Notes under the pieces: generated by a model | Seen by the model: only the letters and a program-made list of their open reading frames with translations | What the model was told of the DNA's origin: nothing | Database searches by the model: none | DNA from: an uncultured Tropicimonas sp. | Lineage (GTDB): Bacteria; Pseudomonadota; Alphaproteobacteria; Rhodobacterales; Rhodobacteraceae | Assembly (NCBI GenBank): GCA_947495685.1 | Contig: CANLZY010000040.1 | Coordinates: forward strand, 1 to 38,053 | Length of the DNA stretch: 38,053 nucleotides | Direction of reading: 5' to 3' | Translations under genes and position numbers: made by a program | Shown: positions 26,504 through 34,240 of the stretch, piece after piece | Layout: every line of letters begins with the position of its first letter | Position numbering within the stretch: position 1 is the first letter of the stretch

Positions 26504-27285
26504 GCCGGCACCTCGTGCAGGGCCCGCGGCCCGCCCCTGACAATTTGCGTCCGAAAGGATTCGGGTTCAGGGAGGTCAACCGGCAGGCGCCGCCCGACTT
26601 CTGCCAGATCGGGAATGATGTATTCGCTGGGCGACAGGAATTTCACCAGTTTCATCTTTTTCAGGCGGGTCAGAATCCGGCTCACGGTTTCGGCGTTCAG
26701 ACCAAGGTAATCCGCGATATCCTCGCGCGACATCGGCAGAGTCACAAGATGGCTCTGATCTTCGGTCGCACCCGCCCGCACGGCCATCTCGGCCAGAAAC
26801 AGCGTCACGCGCTCGACGCTGTCGAGGCGGCCGAGCGTGGTGATGTGGGCCTGGCTGCGCTCCAGCCGACGGTGGACAACGTGAAACGTCGCCGCCAGGA
26901 AAGCCGGGTCGGCCTGCAGTTCACGGGCCTGCGGCGACAGGTCGATTTCGCAGATCGAGCAGTCGGTGAGGGCCTCAAGCCAGTTCTGGCTGCCCGGGCC
27001 GGCCATCAGGCTGCAGACGGTTTCCCCGGCACCTTCGAGTGAAATAATCTGGCGCCGCCCGTCCTCGAAGGCAGTGCAGCTGGCCGCGGTTCCCGAGACG
27101 ACAATCCAGAATTTCAGGCAGGCATCCCCGTCGCTGCACTCCAGGCGGTCGCCGCGCACCAAGGCGTGATTCTGGCGAATGGCCTTGCTCGGGTCGCTGG
27201 GAAGGAAGGTGCACAACAGCCTTGCACAGCTGGCGCAATCCTGCGGTCTTCCGGTTTCCCGGAAGGCTTTCTGTTGGTTTGGCAT
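26500..27285 (-). CDS. FNR-type Crp-family regulator with N-terminal cysteine motif
   Basis: The 261-residue protein has an N-terminal cysteine cluster (C17, C20, C25 in DCASCARLLC), a cyclic-nucleotide-type beta roll, and a cysteine at 112 (SICEID) that aligns with E. coli FNR Cys122. Together these could hold an oxygen-sensitive [4Fe-4S] cluster, although the C20-to-C25 gap is x4 rather than x5. After a dimer helix comes the helix-turn-helix MSREDIADYLGLNAETVSRI (186-204), with Glu199, Ser202 and Arg203 equal to the FNR residues that read TTGAT. Extra cysteines at 50, 56, 70, 91 and 109 are unusual. It heads the ccmFHI operon and faces the multiheme cytochrome gene. Confidence 0.9.
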   Translation of the reverse strand: MPNQQKAFRETGRPQDCASCARLLCTFLPSDPSKAIRQNHALVRGDRLECSDGDACLKFWIVVSGTAASCTAFEDGRRQIISLEGAGETVCSLMAGPGSQNWLEALTDCSICEIDLSPQARELQADPAFLAATFHVVHRRLERSQAHITTLGRLDSVERVTLFLAEMAVRAGATEDQSHLVTLPMSREDIADYLGLNAETVSRILTRLKKMKLVKFLSPSEYIIPDLAEVGRRLPVDLPEPESFRTQIVRGGPRALHEVPA

Positions 27286-27324
27286 CGGCGTCCCTGTTCG
27301 CGAAACGTGGGTTGCTTTCGGGCG

Positions 27325-27366
27325 GTGATATACATGGATCTACCGCAGTGCCTTGTTTTGGATCAA
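27325..27366 (-). promoter_or_regulatory. FNR-type operator and promoter for the regulator-ccm operon
   Basis: TTGTT-N4-ATCAA at 27353-27366 matches the FNR consensus TTGAT-N4-ATCAA at 9 of 10 positions. On the minus strand a -10-like TATCAC lies at 27330-27325. This places the dyad centre (27359.5) near -41.5 from a start at about 27318, the class II activator position. The regulator start codon is at 27285. Autoregulation is inferred. Confidence 0.65.
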
Positions 27367-27454
27367 TTCCGCCTTTCGGCCGCCTGTGGGCCGGGAAACC
27401 TCCCGGAATCGGCGTGGATCGCCGGCTGGCGCCAAATCGGCAATCGACGGTTTC

Positions 27455-27497
27455 CTGACAAATGTCAGAGCGGAGACGCTCACGAACGCGTTATCAG
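27455..27497 (+). promoter_or_regulatory. Second 5-4-5 dyad and promoter for the multiheme cytochrome
   Basis: CTGAC-N4-GTCAG at 27455-27468 is a perfect inverted repeat with FNR-family spacing that keeps the TGA/TCA core. A -10-like TATCAG follows at 27492-27497, placing the dyad centre (27461.5) about 42 bp upstream of the expected start near 27504. The cytochrome start codon is at 27534, behind AAGGAG at 27521-27526. Binding by the neighbouring regulator is inferred. Confidence 0.6.
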
Positions 27498-27533
27498 ACT
27501 CGGGATCGAGGACTCTAATCAAGGAGTAAACGC

Positions 27534-29903
27534 GTGAAACGGATGTTCCTGTTTCTGACACTCCTGCTGGGAAGCACGGCCTTTGCCGTCGCCCAGGAGG
27601 CGTCACAAGAAGCCGTTCCGATGGAAGTCAGTGCAGAACTGGCCGCCGAGAAGGGCTGTCTTTCCTGCCACGAAGGCATCGAGAAATTTACCCAGGGCGT
27701 CATGATGGAGACCATCGAGGCGACGGGTGAGGATTACGGCGACCCGGCTGGTTGTACGGTCTGCCACGGTGGAACCGTCGGCGGTACGACGGTCGAAGCC
27801 GCGCACGCGGGCACCCACACGGTGCTGGCCGAAGACGGCGGGCCGCACACCTTCTATCCGGATCCGGGAGCGGTGTGGATCGCCGACAAGTCCTGTGGGC
27901 AAAGCGCCTGCCACGAGGGATATCCCGAGCGCCTGATCAAGTCGCTGATGAACACCGAAGCCGGAAAGCTGCAGGGCAACCTGTGGTCCTGGGGAGTCAT
28001 CGACACCCATCAGGCGGTCTACGGCAACTATGACCTGGTTGACGAGGACGGGTCTGTTCCGATGGTGGGCACGGATGCCTACAAGGAATACATGACCGCC
28101 TTTGCCGAGTCGCATCCCGAGCAGATGCCCACCTCGATGGAGCAGGTGCCGGAAGTGGATGTCGATCAGATCTCCGAACACCCGAATCTGGCCGGTATCA
28201 CCTATTCGCGTCAGCAATGTCAGCGGTGTCACGTTGGCGTGAATGGTCGTGAAAAGCGCGGCGATTATCGCGGCGCCGGGTGCTCCTCCTGCCACGTTCC
28301 CTATTCGAACGAAGGCTTCTACGAGGGCGGCGACCCGACCATTTCCAAGGACCAACCGGGCAAGCTGCTGACTCACCAGCTTCAGGCCACGCGCAAGTCC
28401 AAGGTCACGCATGGCGACCTGGAATATTCCGGCATTCCGTCCGAGACCTGCAACTCCTGCCACAACCGCGGCAAGCGGATCGGCGTGAGCTATCAGGGTA
28501 TCATGGAGTTCCCCTACGGGTCCCCCTACTCGGCAACGGGTGGCAAGCAGCCCAAGCTGCACACCAAGAACTACCTGTTCATCAAGGACGACCTGCACCA
28601 CCAGATCCAGTCGCGCGACGGCAACCCCGCCGGCGGCATGCTCTGCCAGGACTGCCACACCACCGTGGATATGCACGGCGACGGCAACCTGCCCGGCACG
28701 ACTCTGGCCCAGGTGGAGATCGAATGTGAGGACTGTCATGGCACCGTTGGCCAATTCCCGTGGGAACTGCCGCTTGGCTATGGCGAAGAGTTCCAGCAGG
28801 AGATCGCCCAGGACGCCCGTGGCCTGACAGACGAGCTGATGGACGAGCAGTACTTTGCCGAAGTCTATGATGAAGAAGACGGGTATCTTCTGACCGCTCG
28901 CGGCAACCCGTTTGGCAACGTCGTCAAGAAGGGCTCCAAGGTCATCCTGCACTCGGCCTCCGGTCTCGACTTCGAGATCCCGGTGCTCAAGCAGATCGCG
29001 ATCGACGGCACATGGAAGTCGCCGAACGCCGAAGTGGCCATGATGTCGGTTGGCAAGCACATGGAATCCATGGAGTGCTATGCCTGTCACGCCGACTGGG
29101 CTCCGCAGTGCTACGGCTGCCACATCACCGTCGACTATTCCGAAGGCAAGACCGATGTTGACTGGATCAACAACGCCAATGCCCGCGAGGACAATGGTCT
29201 GACCGGCGATGCGCCGCTTGGTACCAATGGCCTGACAAGCGCCGGCAAGGTCTCCGAGACACGCTCCTACCTGCGTTGGGAAGAGCCGACCCTCGGGATC
29301 AACGGCGAAGGTCGCGTCAGTCCGCTGATGCCTGGCTGTCAGGTCATCACAACGGTCATCGACAAGGACGGCAACACGGTCGCCCATAACGAGACCTGGA
29401 TGACCCCGGATGCCGGCGGCACCAAGGGCCTGGACCATGCCGCTGTGCAACCGCACACCGCCGGTCGCCTCGCCCGGACCTGTGAAAGCTGTCACAACAA
29501 TCCCAAGGCCCTCGGCTACGGGATCAGCGGTGGCCGCTTCATGAAAGGGTACGAGGATGGATTCACGGTCGACCTGGAAACCGCGTTTGGCGAAACCATC
29601 CCGCAACAATCGCAACTGCAGTCGCAGCCGATTCCGTCGCTGGATCATGACCTGAGCCGGATCGTGACCGAGGACGGCAAGCAACTGGTGACGGTCGGCT
29701 CGCACTGGCCGCTGACCAGCCCGCTGCCGCAGGAGATGCGCGAAAAGATGGAGCGCACCGGACTGTGCATGGGCTGCCACCAGAACATGACGAACGAGGA
29801 ACTGTGGGCCAAGGTCAACACACCCGCGTTCGTCACCAACGAAGAGCACCAGGATGTGATGGATCAAGCCATCCACGCCCTGGCTGACAAGAAGTCCGAC
29901 TGA
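27534..29903 (+). CDS. Periplasmic dodecaheme-type multiheme cytochrome c
   Basis: The 789-residue protein starts at a GTG and has a signal peptide (MKRMFLFLTLLLGSTAFAVA). Eleven CXXCH heme-binding motifs have their first cysteines at residues 42, 74, 229, 250, 306, 371, 398, 515, 526, 650 and 745. A twelfth motif is CX4CH (CGQSACH, 121-127). Hemes cluster as 1-3, 4-8 and 9-12. The middle part (SYQGIMEFPYGSPYS and DCHTTVDMHGDGNLPG, then IECEDCHGTVGQFPWELPLG) recalls uncharacterised multiheme cytochromes. It does not match NrfA, HAO or OTR by any motif I can see, and it has no CXXCK site. There is no C-terminal membrane anchor, so it should be soluble in the periplasm. A transcription terminator follows. 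Confidence 0.93.
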   Translation: MKRMFLFLTLLLGSTAFAVAQEASQEAVPMEVSAELAAEKGCLSCHEGIEKFTQGVMMETIEATGEDYGDPAGCTVCHGGTVGGTTVEAAHAGTHTVLAEDGGPHTFYPDPGAVWIADKSCGQSACHEGYPERLIKSLMNTEAGKLQGNLWSWGVIDTHQAVYGNYDLVDEDGSVPMVGTDAYKEYMTAFAESHPEQMPTSMEQVPEVDVDQISEHPNLAGITYSRQQCQRCHVGVNGREKRGDYRGAGCSSCHVPYSNEGFYEGGDPTISKDQPGKLLTHQLQATRKSKVTHGDLEYSGIPSETCNSCHNRGKRIGVSYQGIMEFPYGSPYSATGGKQPKLHTKNYLFIKDDLHHQIQSRDGNPAGGMLCQDCHTTVDMHGDGNLPGTTLAQVEIECEDCHGTVGQFPWELPLGYGEEFQQEIAQDARGLTDELMDEQYFAEVYDEEDGYLLTARGNPFGNVVKKGSKVILHSASGLDFEIPVLKQIAIDGTWKSPNAEVAMMSVGKHMESMECYACHADWAPQCYGCHITVDYSEGKTDVDWINNANAREDNGLTGDAPLGTNGLTSAGKVSETRSYLRWEEPTLGINGEGRVSPLMPGCQVITTVIDKDGNTVAHNETWMTPDAGGTKGLDHAAVQPHTAGRLARTCESCHNNPKALGYGISGGRFMKGYEDGFTVDLETAFGETIPQQSQLQSQPIPSLDHDLSRIVTEDGKQLVTVGSHWPLTSPLPQEMREKMERTGLCMGCHQNMTNEELWAKVNTPAFVTNEEHQDVMDQAIHALADKKSD

Positions 29904-29912
29904 GGTTGGATG

Positions 29913-29947
29913 TCCCGGCCACCTTGCGGGGTGGCCGGGATCTTCTC
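29913..29947 (+). terminator. Rho-independent terminator after the multiheme cytochrome
   Basis: An 11-bp stem, TCCCGGCCACC (29913-29923) with GGTGGCCGGGA (29930-29940), ends in TCTTCTCTT. It lies 10 bp past the cytochrome stop and 22 bp before the next gene, so it should limit read-through into the Rap1a-like gene. Confidence 0.75.
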
Positions 29948-29969
29948 TTGCAATCCGGGGTACCAGAAC

Positions 29970-30323
29970 ATGCGCAAGACTTTGATTTGCACGATCGCCG
30001 CCATGGGGCTGGCCACGATCGCCTCCGCAGACTCCGCCGCTTACACGGCGAAGGAGTTGCTGTCGCCCTGCCAGGAAGCGGACAACGACGCCCGGTGGGG
30101 CGAGGCCGCCGAGACCGAATGCGAACAATACCTGATGGGATTCCTCGGCGCTTTGGCGGTCACGGGCGCTGGCGAGGGCTTCTGCCTGCCGGACCAGAAT
30201 GTCGCCGACGAAGTCCGCTGGGCCTACATGCGGTGGGTTCACGCCTCGTACAGCCAGCGCACCCAGCTTCCGGCGGCAGAAGCCGTCATGGGCACGCTCA
30301 AGGACAGCTTTGCCTGTAAGTAG
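29970..30323 (+). CDS. Secreted Rap1a/Tai-like small protein
   Basis: I start at the ATG at 29970, giving 117 residues with a signal peptide (MRKTLICTIAAMGLATIASA); the longer frame runs through the terminator. The mature part has the Rap1a-type pattern: YTAKELLSPC near the start, a cysteine in ETECEQYLMGFLGAL, then GEGFCLPD, and an end in LKDSFACK. That is four cysteines likely forming two disulfides. Rap1a/Tai4-fold proteins include immunity proteins to type VI amidase effectors, but many family members are not immunity proteins and no effector is seen here. Its stop TAG (30321-30323) is shared with the insertion site of the IS element downstream. Confidence 0.7.
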   Translation: MRKTLICTIAAMGLATIASADSAAYTAKELLSPCQEADNDARWGEAAETECEQYLMGFLGALAVTGAGEGFCLPDQNVADEVRWAYMRWVHASYSQRTQLPAAEAVMGTLKDSFACK

Positions 30324-31154
30324 GGTCAGGCCTCATAGCCAGAAAACGACTGTTGCCGCGAGAGCGATGGCCGAGAGGAAGACCTTTGGGCATCTGTCGT
30401 AGCGTGTAGCCACTCGTCGCCAGTCCTTGAGGCGACCGAACATGCACTCGATGCGATAGCGGCGCTTGTATCGCCGCTTGTCGTGTTTGATCTTTGTCTT
30501 GCGGGACGTCCTGGGCGGGATGCACGGGCGAATTTCCCTATCTGCCAGTGCGTTCCGGAACCAATCCGCATCGCGACCCCTGTCGGTGAGCAGCCAGACG
30601 GCATCCGGCAGGGAGCCAGGCATGGCCGCGGCGCCCTTGTCGTCGCTCGCCTGGCCGGCTGTGACGAAGAAGCGGATCGGACGCCCAGTGTGATCGGTGA
30701 CGGCGTGAAGTTTGGCGTTCATTCTCCCCTTCGTTCGACCGATCAGGCGTCCACGCCCCCCTGTTTCACGCTCAGGCTCGATGCCGTGCGGTGTGCCTTC
30801 AAATATGTCGCGTCGATCATGATGGTCCGGGGATCGTGAGCTTCTTCTGCCAGGCCGGTCATGATCCGGGCAAAGACACCCATTCGGCTCCAGCGGACCC
30901 AACGGTTGCAAAAGGGTCTTGTGAGGGCCGTGTTCGACGGGAGCATCACGCCACCTCAACCCATTGCGGTTGATGCATATAATCCCACTCAACACCCGCC
31001 GATCATCGACACGGGGACGCCCGTGAGACTTGGGAAAGAATGGGCGCAACCGCTCCATCTGTTCGTCGTTCAATCAGTATGGATCACTCATACCACACCT
31101 CCAGGGAGGTGCGATGAATCATGCTCCAAGATCTAAATCAATGGGTCCTGACCC
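30323..31154 (-). mobile_element. IS5-family (IS427-like) insertion sequence, 832 bp
   Basis: Terminal inverted repeats GGGTCAGGCCTCATAG (from 30323) and, read from the other end, GGGTCAGGACCCATTG (from 31154) agree at 13 of 16 positions. A TA dinucleotide flanks both ends (30321-30322 and 31155-31156) as the target duplication, typical of IS427-group elements. The single encoded transposase is damaged. Confidence 0.85.
30333..31091 (-). pseudogene. IS5-family transposase, damaged
   Basis: The original ATG is at 31091 behind GGAGGTG, but the sixth codon is TGA where TGG (Trp) is expected before LNDEQMERLRPFFPKSHGRP. The frame then holds until about 30915, where an extra T (CTTTTGC) shifts reading to NRWVRWSRMGVFARIM and IMIDATYLKAH, which includes the first catalytic Asp. 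At 30746-30751 a run of six G (seven expected) returns it to GRGRLIGRTKGRMNAKLHAV, and it continues through LLTDRGRDADWFRN and the Y-rich C-terminal block ending VVFWL. With one nonsense codon and two shifts it is unlikely to be active. Some IS427-group elements use programmed frameshifting, but that would not explain the TGA. Confidence 0.85.
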
Positions 31155-31156
31155 TA

Positions 31157-31603
31157 GAAGCGTCATGGTTCGACGGCACGTTGCCGTCCGAGGGGACCAT
31201 CGGAGAAATCACGATGAAGACACTTGTCGAGTAGGGAACAGAGCCTGAGGTTTTGCGGCCGCGGTTCCAGGAAGAGGTTCACCGCCAGTCCCACTTCAGG
31301 TTCGATGAGCATGTTCTGCCGGTCCAAGAAGATGGTTATGATTGCAAAGGATCGACATAGGCGGACACTTCGCCGGACTTGGGCGGCTCCGCCCATACAG
31401 CGAGCAATCAGCCTACCGTGGTCACAGTGGATTTGTGCTTGCAAAGGAAAAACGATTCAAACGAAGCGCAAGTTTTCGGAAATCCGAGATATCACGAAAC
31501 TCGGACGACTTGAGAGAGCGTGTTGCTTGCCGGCACCGCCGGCGCACGACATTCGGTCCAATCAGATTGTGCCATATTTCGGAGAGTATTACGAAGTAAG
31601 CAC
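31157..31603. other. Non-coding stretch, nothing recognised
   Basis: Between the IS element and the terminator-like hairpin I see no gene with a ribosome-binding site and family motif on either strand. A short hairpin GACGGC-ACGTT-GCCGTC lies near 31173-31189, which before the IS insertion would have sat about 20 bp past the Rap1a-like stop; it has no T-run. Confidence 0.45.
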
Positions 31604-31642
31604 AAAATGTGGCCGTGACCTCCTCAGTCGCGGCCGCATTTT
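31604..31642. terminator. Long hairpin, bidirectional terminator type
   Basis: A 16-bp stem (31604-31619 with 31627-31642, two G-T pairs) and a seven-base loop have an A-run at the left and a T-run at the right, so it can work in both directions. It lies about 90 bp past the end of the minus-strand endonuclease-family gene. Confidence 0.7.
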
Positions 31643-31732
31643 GAAAAGAGCCTGATCATCGCAGAAAGCAACTGGCGAGTCTCACCAAGCGGAGGGCGTC
31701 GGGGGTTTGCCGGGCCTTTTTTCGTTGCAGGC

Positions 31733-32674
31733 CTACGGAGCCGGGTCAAAGTCGACCATGACGGCCGCGTGATCGCTGGCATGGGGGCGATGCCGCCCGA
31801 CGCCGTGCAATCTTGGTCCGGGATACAGGCCGGCCTCCGTGCCCATGCCCTCGCGCACGAGGCGGGGTGTGGCAGTCGGCCAAGCCGACGCCAGCGCCGG
31901 AGAGGCAAGCATCGAGTCCGGCCGCGAATACAGCCGCAAGCGCGGCTCGTGATAGGACCATCGCTGTCCCTGGGGCCGGCGCTCCAGCAGATCCACCGCA
32001 AAGGGCGCGCGCAGCGGCCCGATATCCTGCTTGTCGGACGGAACACGTGGCGACAGTTCGTTCAGGTCACCAAGGACAAGCCACAGCGCGTCAGCCGGGG
32101 CAACGAATCGTCGTTCGATCAACCGTCGCACGGCCTTGGCTTCTGTTCGTCGAAAGTCATGTGTTTCCTGCGTGTCTGGATGAGGTGCCTTGAAATGGCA
32201 CAGGAACAGCGTTAGCCGACCCAGACGCACGATCAGACAATCGCGGCAGAACACCGGGCGGCTCGCTGGCTGGCCACAAGCGGGGGCAAGGCCCAGATCG
32301 GCGGGCACAAGCTTGGCATGGCTCTCGATGCTGGTCGGAACAAACCGGCTGAGGAGCGCGAGGTTGCGACCCATGCCGTCGTTACCCGGTAGGCACACTC
32401 GCACCGGATAGGGCGCAAGACCCGTCCGGACGAGAAACCGATCATGAAAGTAGTCCAGTGTCGCTAGGTCGTGAACTTCCTGAAGAGCCACGACGTCGGC
32501 GTTCATGTCATGCAAGACGGCGCCGGTCAGGCGTCGGTCGGCCCGATCAAAGGCCAGCGCTCCGAACGGGCTGTCCGGTGACAGACCGCCGTCGCGCGCG
32601 CCGTCAAGCCAGCGCACGCCATCCGACCCGCACCGCAGGCGCAGGTTCTGGACGTTGAAGGTGGCGATCCTCAG
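31733..32674 (-). CDS. Endonuclease/exonuclease/phosphatase-family protein, probable CTG start
   Basis: The family motifs are present: the metal glutamate in ADVVALQEVHD, GDLNELSPR with Asp and Asn, and SDHAAVMVDF at the end. The typical N-terminal strand IATFNVQNLRLR is encoded just upstream of the first standard start (GTG at 32617). The only codon that includes it without crossing the stop of the previous gene is CTG at 32674, giving 313 residues. Translation would then start 12 bases past the stop of the small upstream gene, probably by coupling. If GTG at 32617 were used, the first catalytic strand with its Asn would be lost. Substrate (DNA, RNA, phospholipid or phosphatase) is unknown. 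Confidence 0.75.
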   Translation of the reverse strand: MRIATFNVQNLRLRCGSDGVRWLDGARDGGLSPDSPFGALAFDRADRRLTGAVLHDMNADVVALQEVHDLATLDYFHDRFLVRTGLAPYPVRVCLPGNDGMGRNLALLSRFVPTSIESHAKLVPADLGLAPACGQPASRPVFCRDCLIVRLGRLTLFLCHFKAPHPDTQETHDFRRTEAKAVRRLIERRFVAPADALWLVLGDLNELSPRVPSDKQDIGPLRAPFAVDLLERRPQGQRWSYHEPRLRLYSRPDSMLASPALASAWPTATPRLVREGMGTEAGLYPGPRLHGVGRHRPHASDHAAVMVDFDPAP

Positions 32675-32686
32675 ACGCTGGTTGCG

Positions 32687-32839
32687 TCAGGCCGCCTGGG
32701 CGCATTGCTGCACCGACAGATCCATGACCGGATCCTCGGGGCCGCATTCTTCGCCCGTCAGGGGGTAGTGCTGGGTATCGGTACAGGCAAAACCGAGAAA
32801 GGCGATGCCAAGGACGGCCAGCAGGGTCTTCAGTTTCAT
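32687..32839 (-). CDS. Small lipoprotein-like protein
   Basis: This 50-residue protein is preceded by a strong ribosome-binding site (AAAGGAGGAAACC before the ATG). It starts MKLKTLLAVLGIAFLGFACT, a hydrophobic signal ending in a cysteine that could be lipidated, although the box GFAC is not ideal. The mature part has further cysteines in EECGPEDP and VQQCAQ. It is in the same frame as the endonuclease-family gene downstream, with only its stop and four codons between. No function can be assigned. Confidence 0.6.
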   Translation of the reverse strand: MKLKTLLAVLGIAFLGFACTDTQHYPLTGEECGPEDPVMDLSVQQCAQAA

Positions 32840-33076
32840 GGTTTCCTCCTTTCGGAGTGTCCCGCCCTGCGTCCGGAACGCCCGGACGGCATTGGCAGGC
32901 AAGGCGGGGTATCCGCCCGTCGCACTCACACTCTAGTAGCTCCCTTGAACGCCCTTCAATGACCCTGATCAAGATCCCGACCCGCATTCCGTTCCGTCAC
33001 AACGACGACGATTCCATTTGACTTGGGTCGGTTGCTCCCTCATCGCGATCCTGTTCCCGAACCGGAGGCGTTCCCC

Positions 33077-33961
33077 TTGTCGAAAAATGTGCGCGGAGCG
33101 CTGTTCATGGCGCTCAGCATGGCGGCCTTTACCTTGAACGACGCCATGATGAAGTCGGTGTCGGACGAAATGTCGATGTTTCAGGCCCTGTTTCTACGGG
33201 GCGCCTTCAGCACGGCCTTGATGGTCGCGCTGGCGGTTGCGATGGGGCCGCTGACCCTGCGCCTGCCGCGCCGGGATCGGACGCTGGTGGCCCTGCGGAC
33301 CCTGGCCGAGATCGCGGCGGCCTGGTTCTTCATTACGGCACTGTTCAACATGCCATTGGCCAATGCCTCTGCCATCATGCAGGCATTGCCGCTGACGGTG
33401 ACGTTGGCGGGGGCCGTTTTCCTGGGCGAGGCTGTCGGTTGGCGGCGGCTGCTGGCCATCCTGATCGGGTTTGTCGGCGTCATGCTGATCGTGCGGCCCG
33501 GGGCCGAAGGTTTCACGATCTATTCTGTCTATGTCGTCATAGCGGTGGTCTGTGTCACGGTGCGAGACCTGACGGCGCGCATGGTGTCGGAGGAAACCCC
33601 CTCGACGACGGTCGCCATCGCGGCTTCTTTCGGGGTGTGGGTCTTTGCTGGCGTCGGATTGACGACGGAAGAGTGGCAGCCCGTCAGCCTCGGATCGGCC
33701 ATCGCCCTGGCCGGGGCGTCCATTACCATTGTCGGCGCCTACCTGTTTTCGATTTTGACGATGCGGATCGGAGAGATCGCCTTCATCGCGCCGTTCCGCT
33801 ATACCTCGCTGCTCTGGGCGCTGCTGCTTGGGCTGGTCGTGTTCGGGGATTGGCCCGACAGCCTCACGTTGCTCGGGGCGGCGATTGTCGTGGCAACCGG
33901 AATATTCTCGTTCCGAAGGGAGCAGAAACTTGCCGCCGAAGCCGCGAAAGCAGCGCAATAG
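33077..33961 (+). CDS. EamA/DMT-family transporter
   Basis: I start at the TTG at 33077, because GGAGG (33064-33068) is correctly spaced and the protein then opens LSKNVRGALFMALSMAAFTL, the first helix. The 294 residues form about ten membrane helices in two EamA repeats. LPLTVTLAGAVFLGEAVGWR and IGFVGVMLIVRPGAEGF end the first repeat, and PFRYTSLLWALLLGLVVFGD lies in the second. The family exports metabolites or drugs; the substrate is unknown. It is the last gene before the str operon and has no clear terminator. Confidence 0.85.
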   Translation: MSKNVRGALFMALSMAAFTLNDAMMKSVSDEMSMFQALFLRGAFSTALMVALAVAMGPLTLRLPRRDRTLVALRTLAEIAAAWFFITALFNMPLANASAIMQALPLTVTLAGAVFLGEAVGWRRLLAILIGFVGVMLIVRPGAEGFTIYSVYVVIAVVCVTVRDLTARMVSEETPSTTVAIAASFGVWVFAGVGLTTEEWQPVSLGSAIALAGASITIVGAYLFSILTMRIGEIAFIAPFRYTSLLWALLLGLVVFGDWPDSLTLLGAAIVVATGIFSFRREQKLAAEAAKAAQ

Positions 33962-34240
33962 GGGGTCATTTCACGGGGGTCTGTTGACAAGGCTGGCGAT
34001 TCTCAATAGAGCACGCCCACTCGGTCACGGGGATTCCGTTGGACCGGCCTTACAGAACTAGAAGTGGTCAAGATCCGGGCCTAAAGCCCCGATCCTCTGT
34101 AATCCCACACCGCGTCGTTTCCGTGTACGAGGAAGCGCCTGCGGTTTTTCTCGCTTTGCGGACGCGCAAGGTGCGATTGAGCAAAAAAGCCCTCGCGGTA
34201 CGCGCGAGAAGAAAAGAAAGCTAGACTGGGGAAATCCGGA
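33962..34240 (+). promoter_or_regulatory. str operon promoter and leader
   Basis: A perfect -35 TTGACA at 33984-33989 and a weaker -10 TAGAGC at 34007-34012 are 17 bp apart, so transcription should start near 34019. This leaves a leader of about 220 bases before rpsL. It includes a hairpin CTCGCG-GTACG-CGCGAG (34192-34208) close to the rpsL start, which could matter for translation control. I found no S7-type binding mimic by eye. Confidence 0.6.

Noticed and set aside
24725-26710. A 661-residue plus-strand open frame opposite ccmF
   Set aside because: It is a shadow of ccmF, with Q-, R- and D-rich composition and no hydrophobic core or motif.
27603-30242. An 879-residue minus-strand open frame opposite the cytochrome
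   Set aside because: It is antisense to a clear multiheme cytochrome and lacks a ribosome-binding site and recognisable domains; long antisense frames are common at this GC content.
31163-31444. A 93-residue minus-strand open frame downstream of the IS element
   Set aside because: It has no ribosome-binding site or recognisable motif, and it probably arises by chance.
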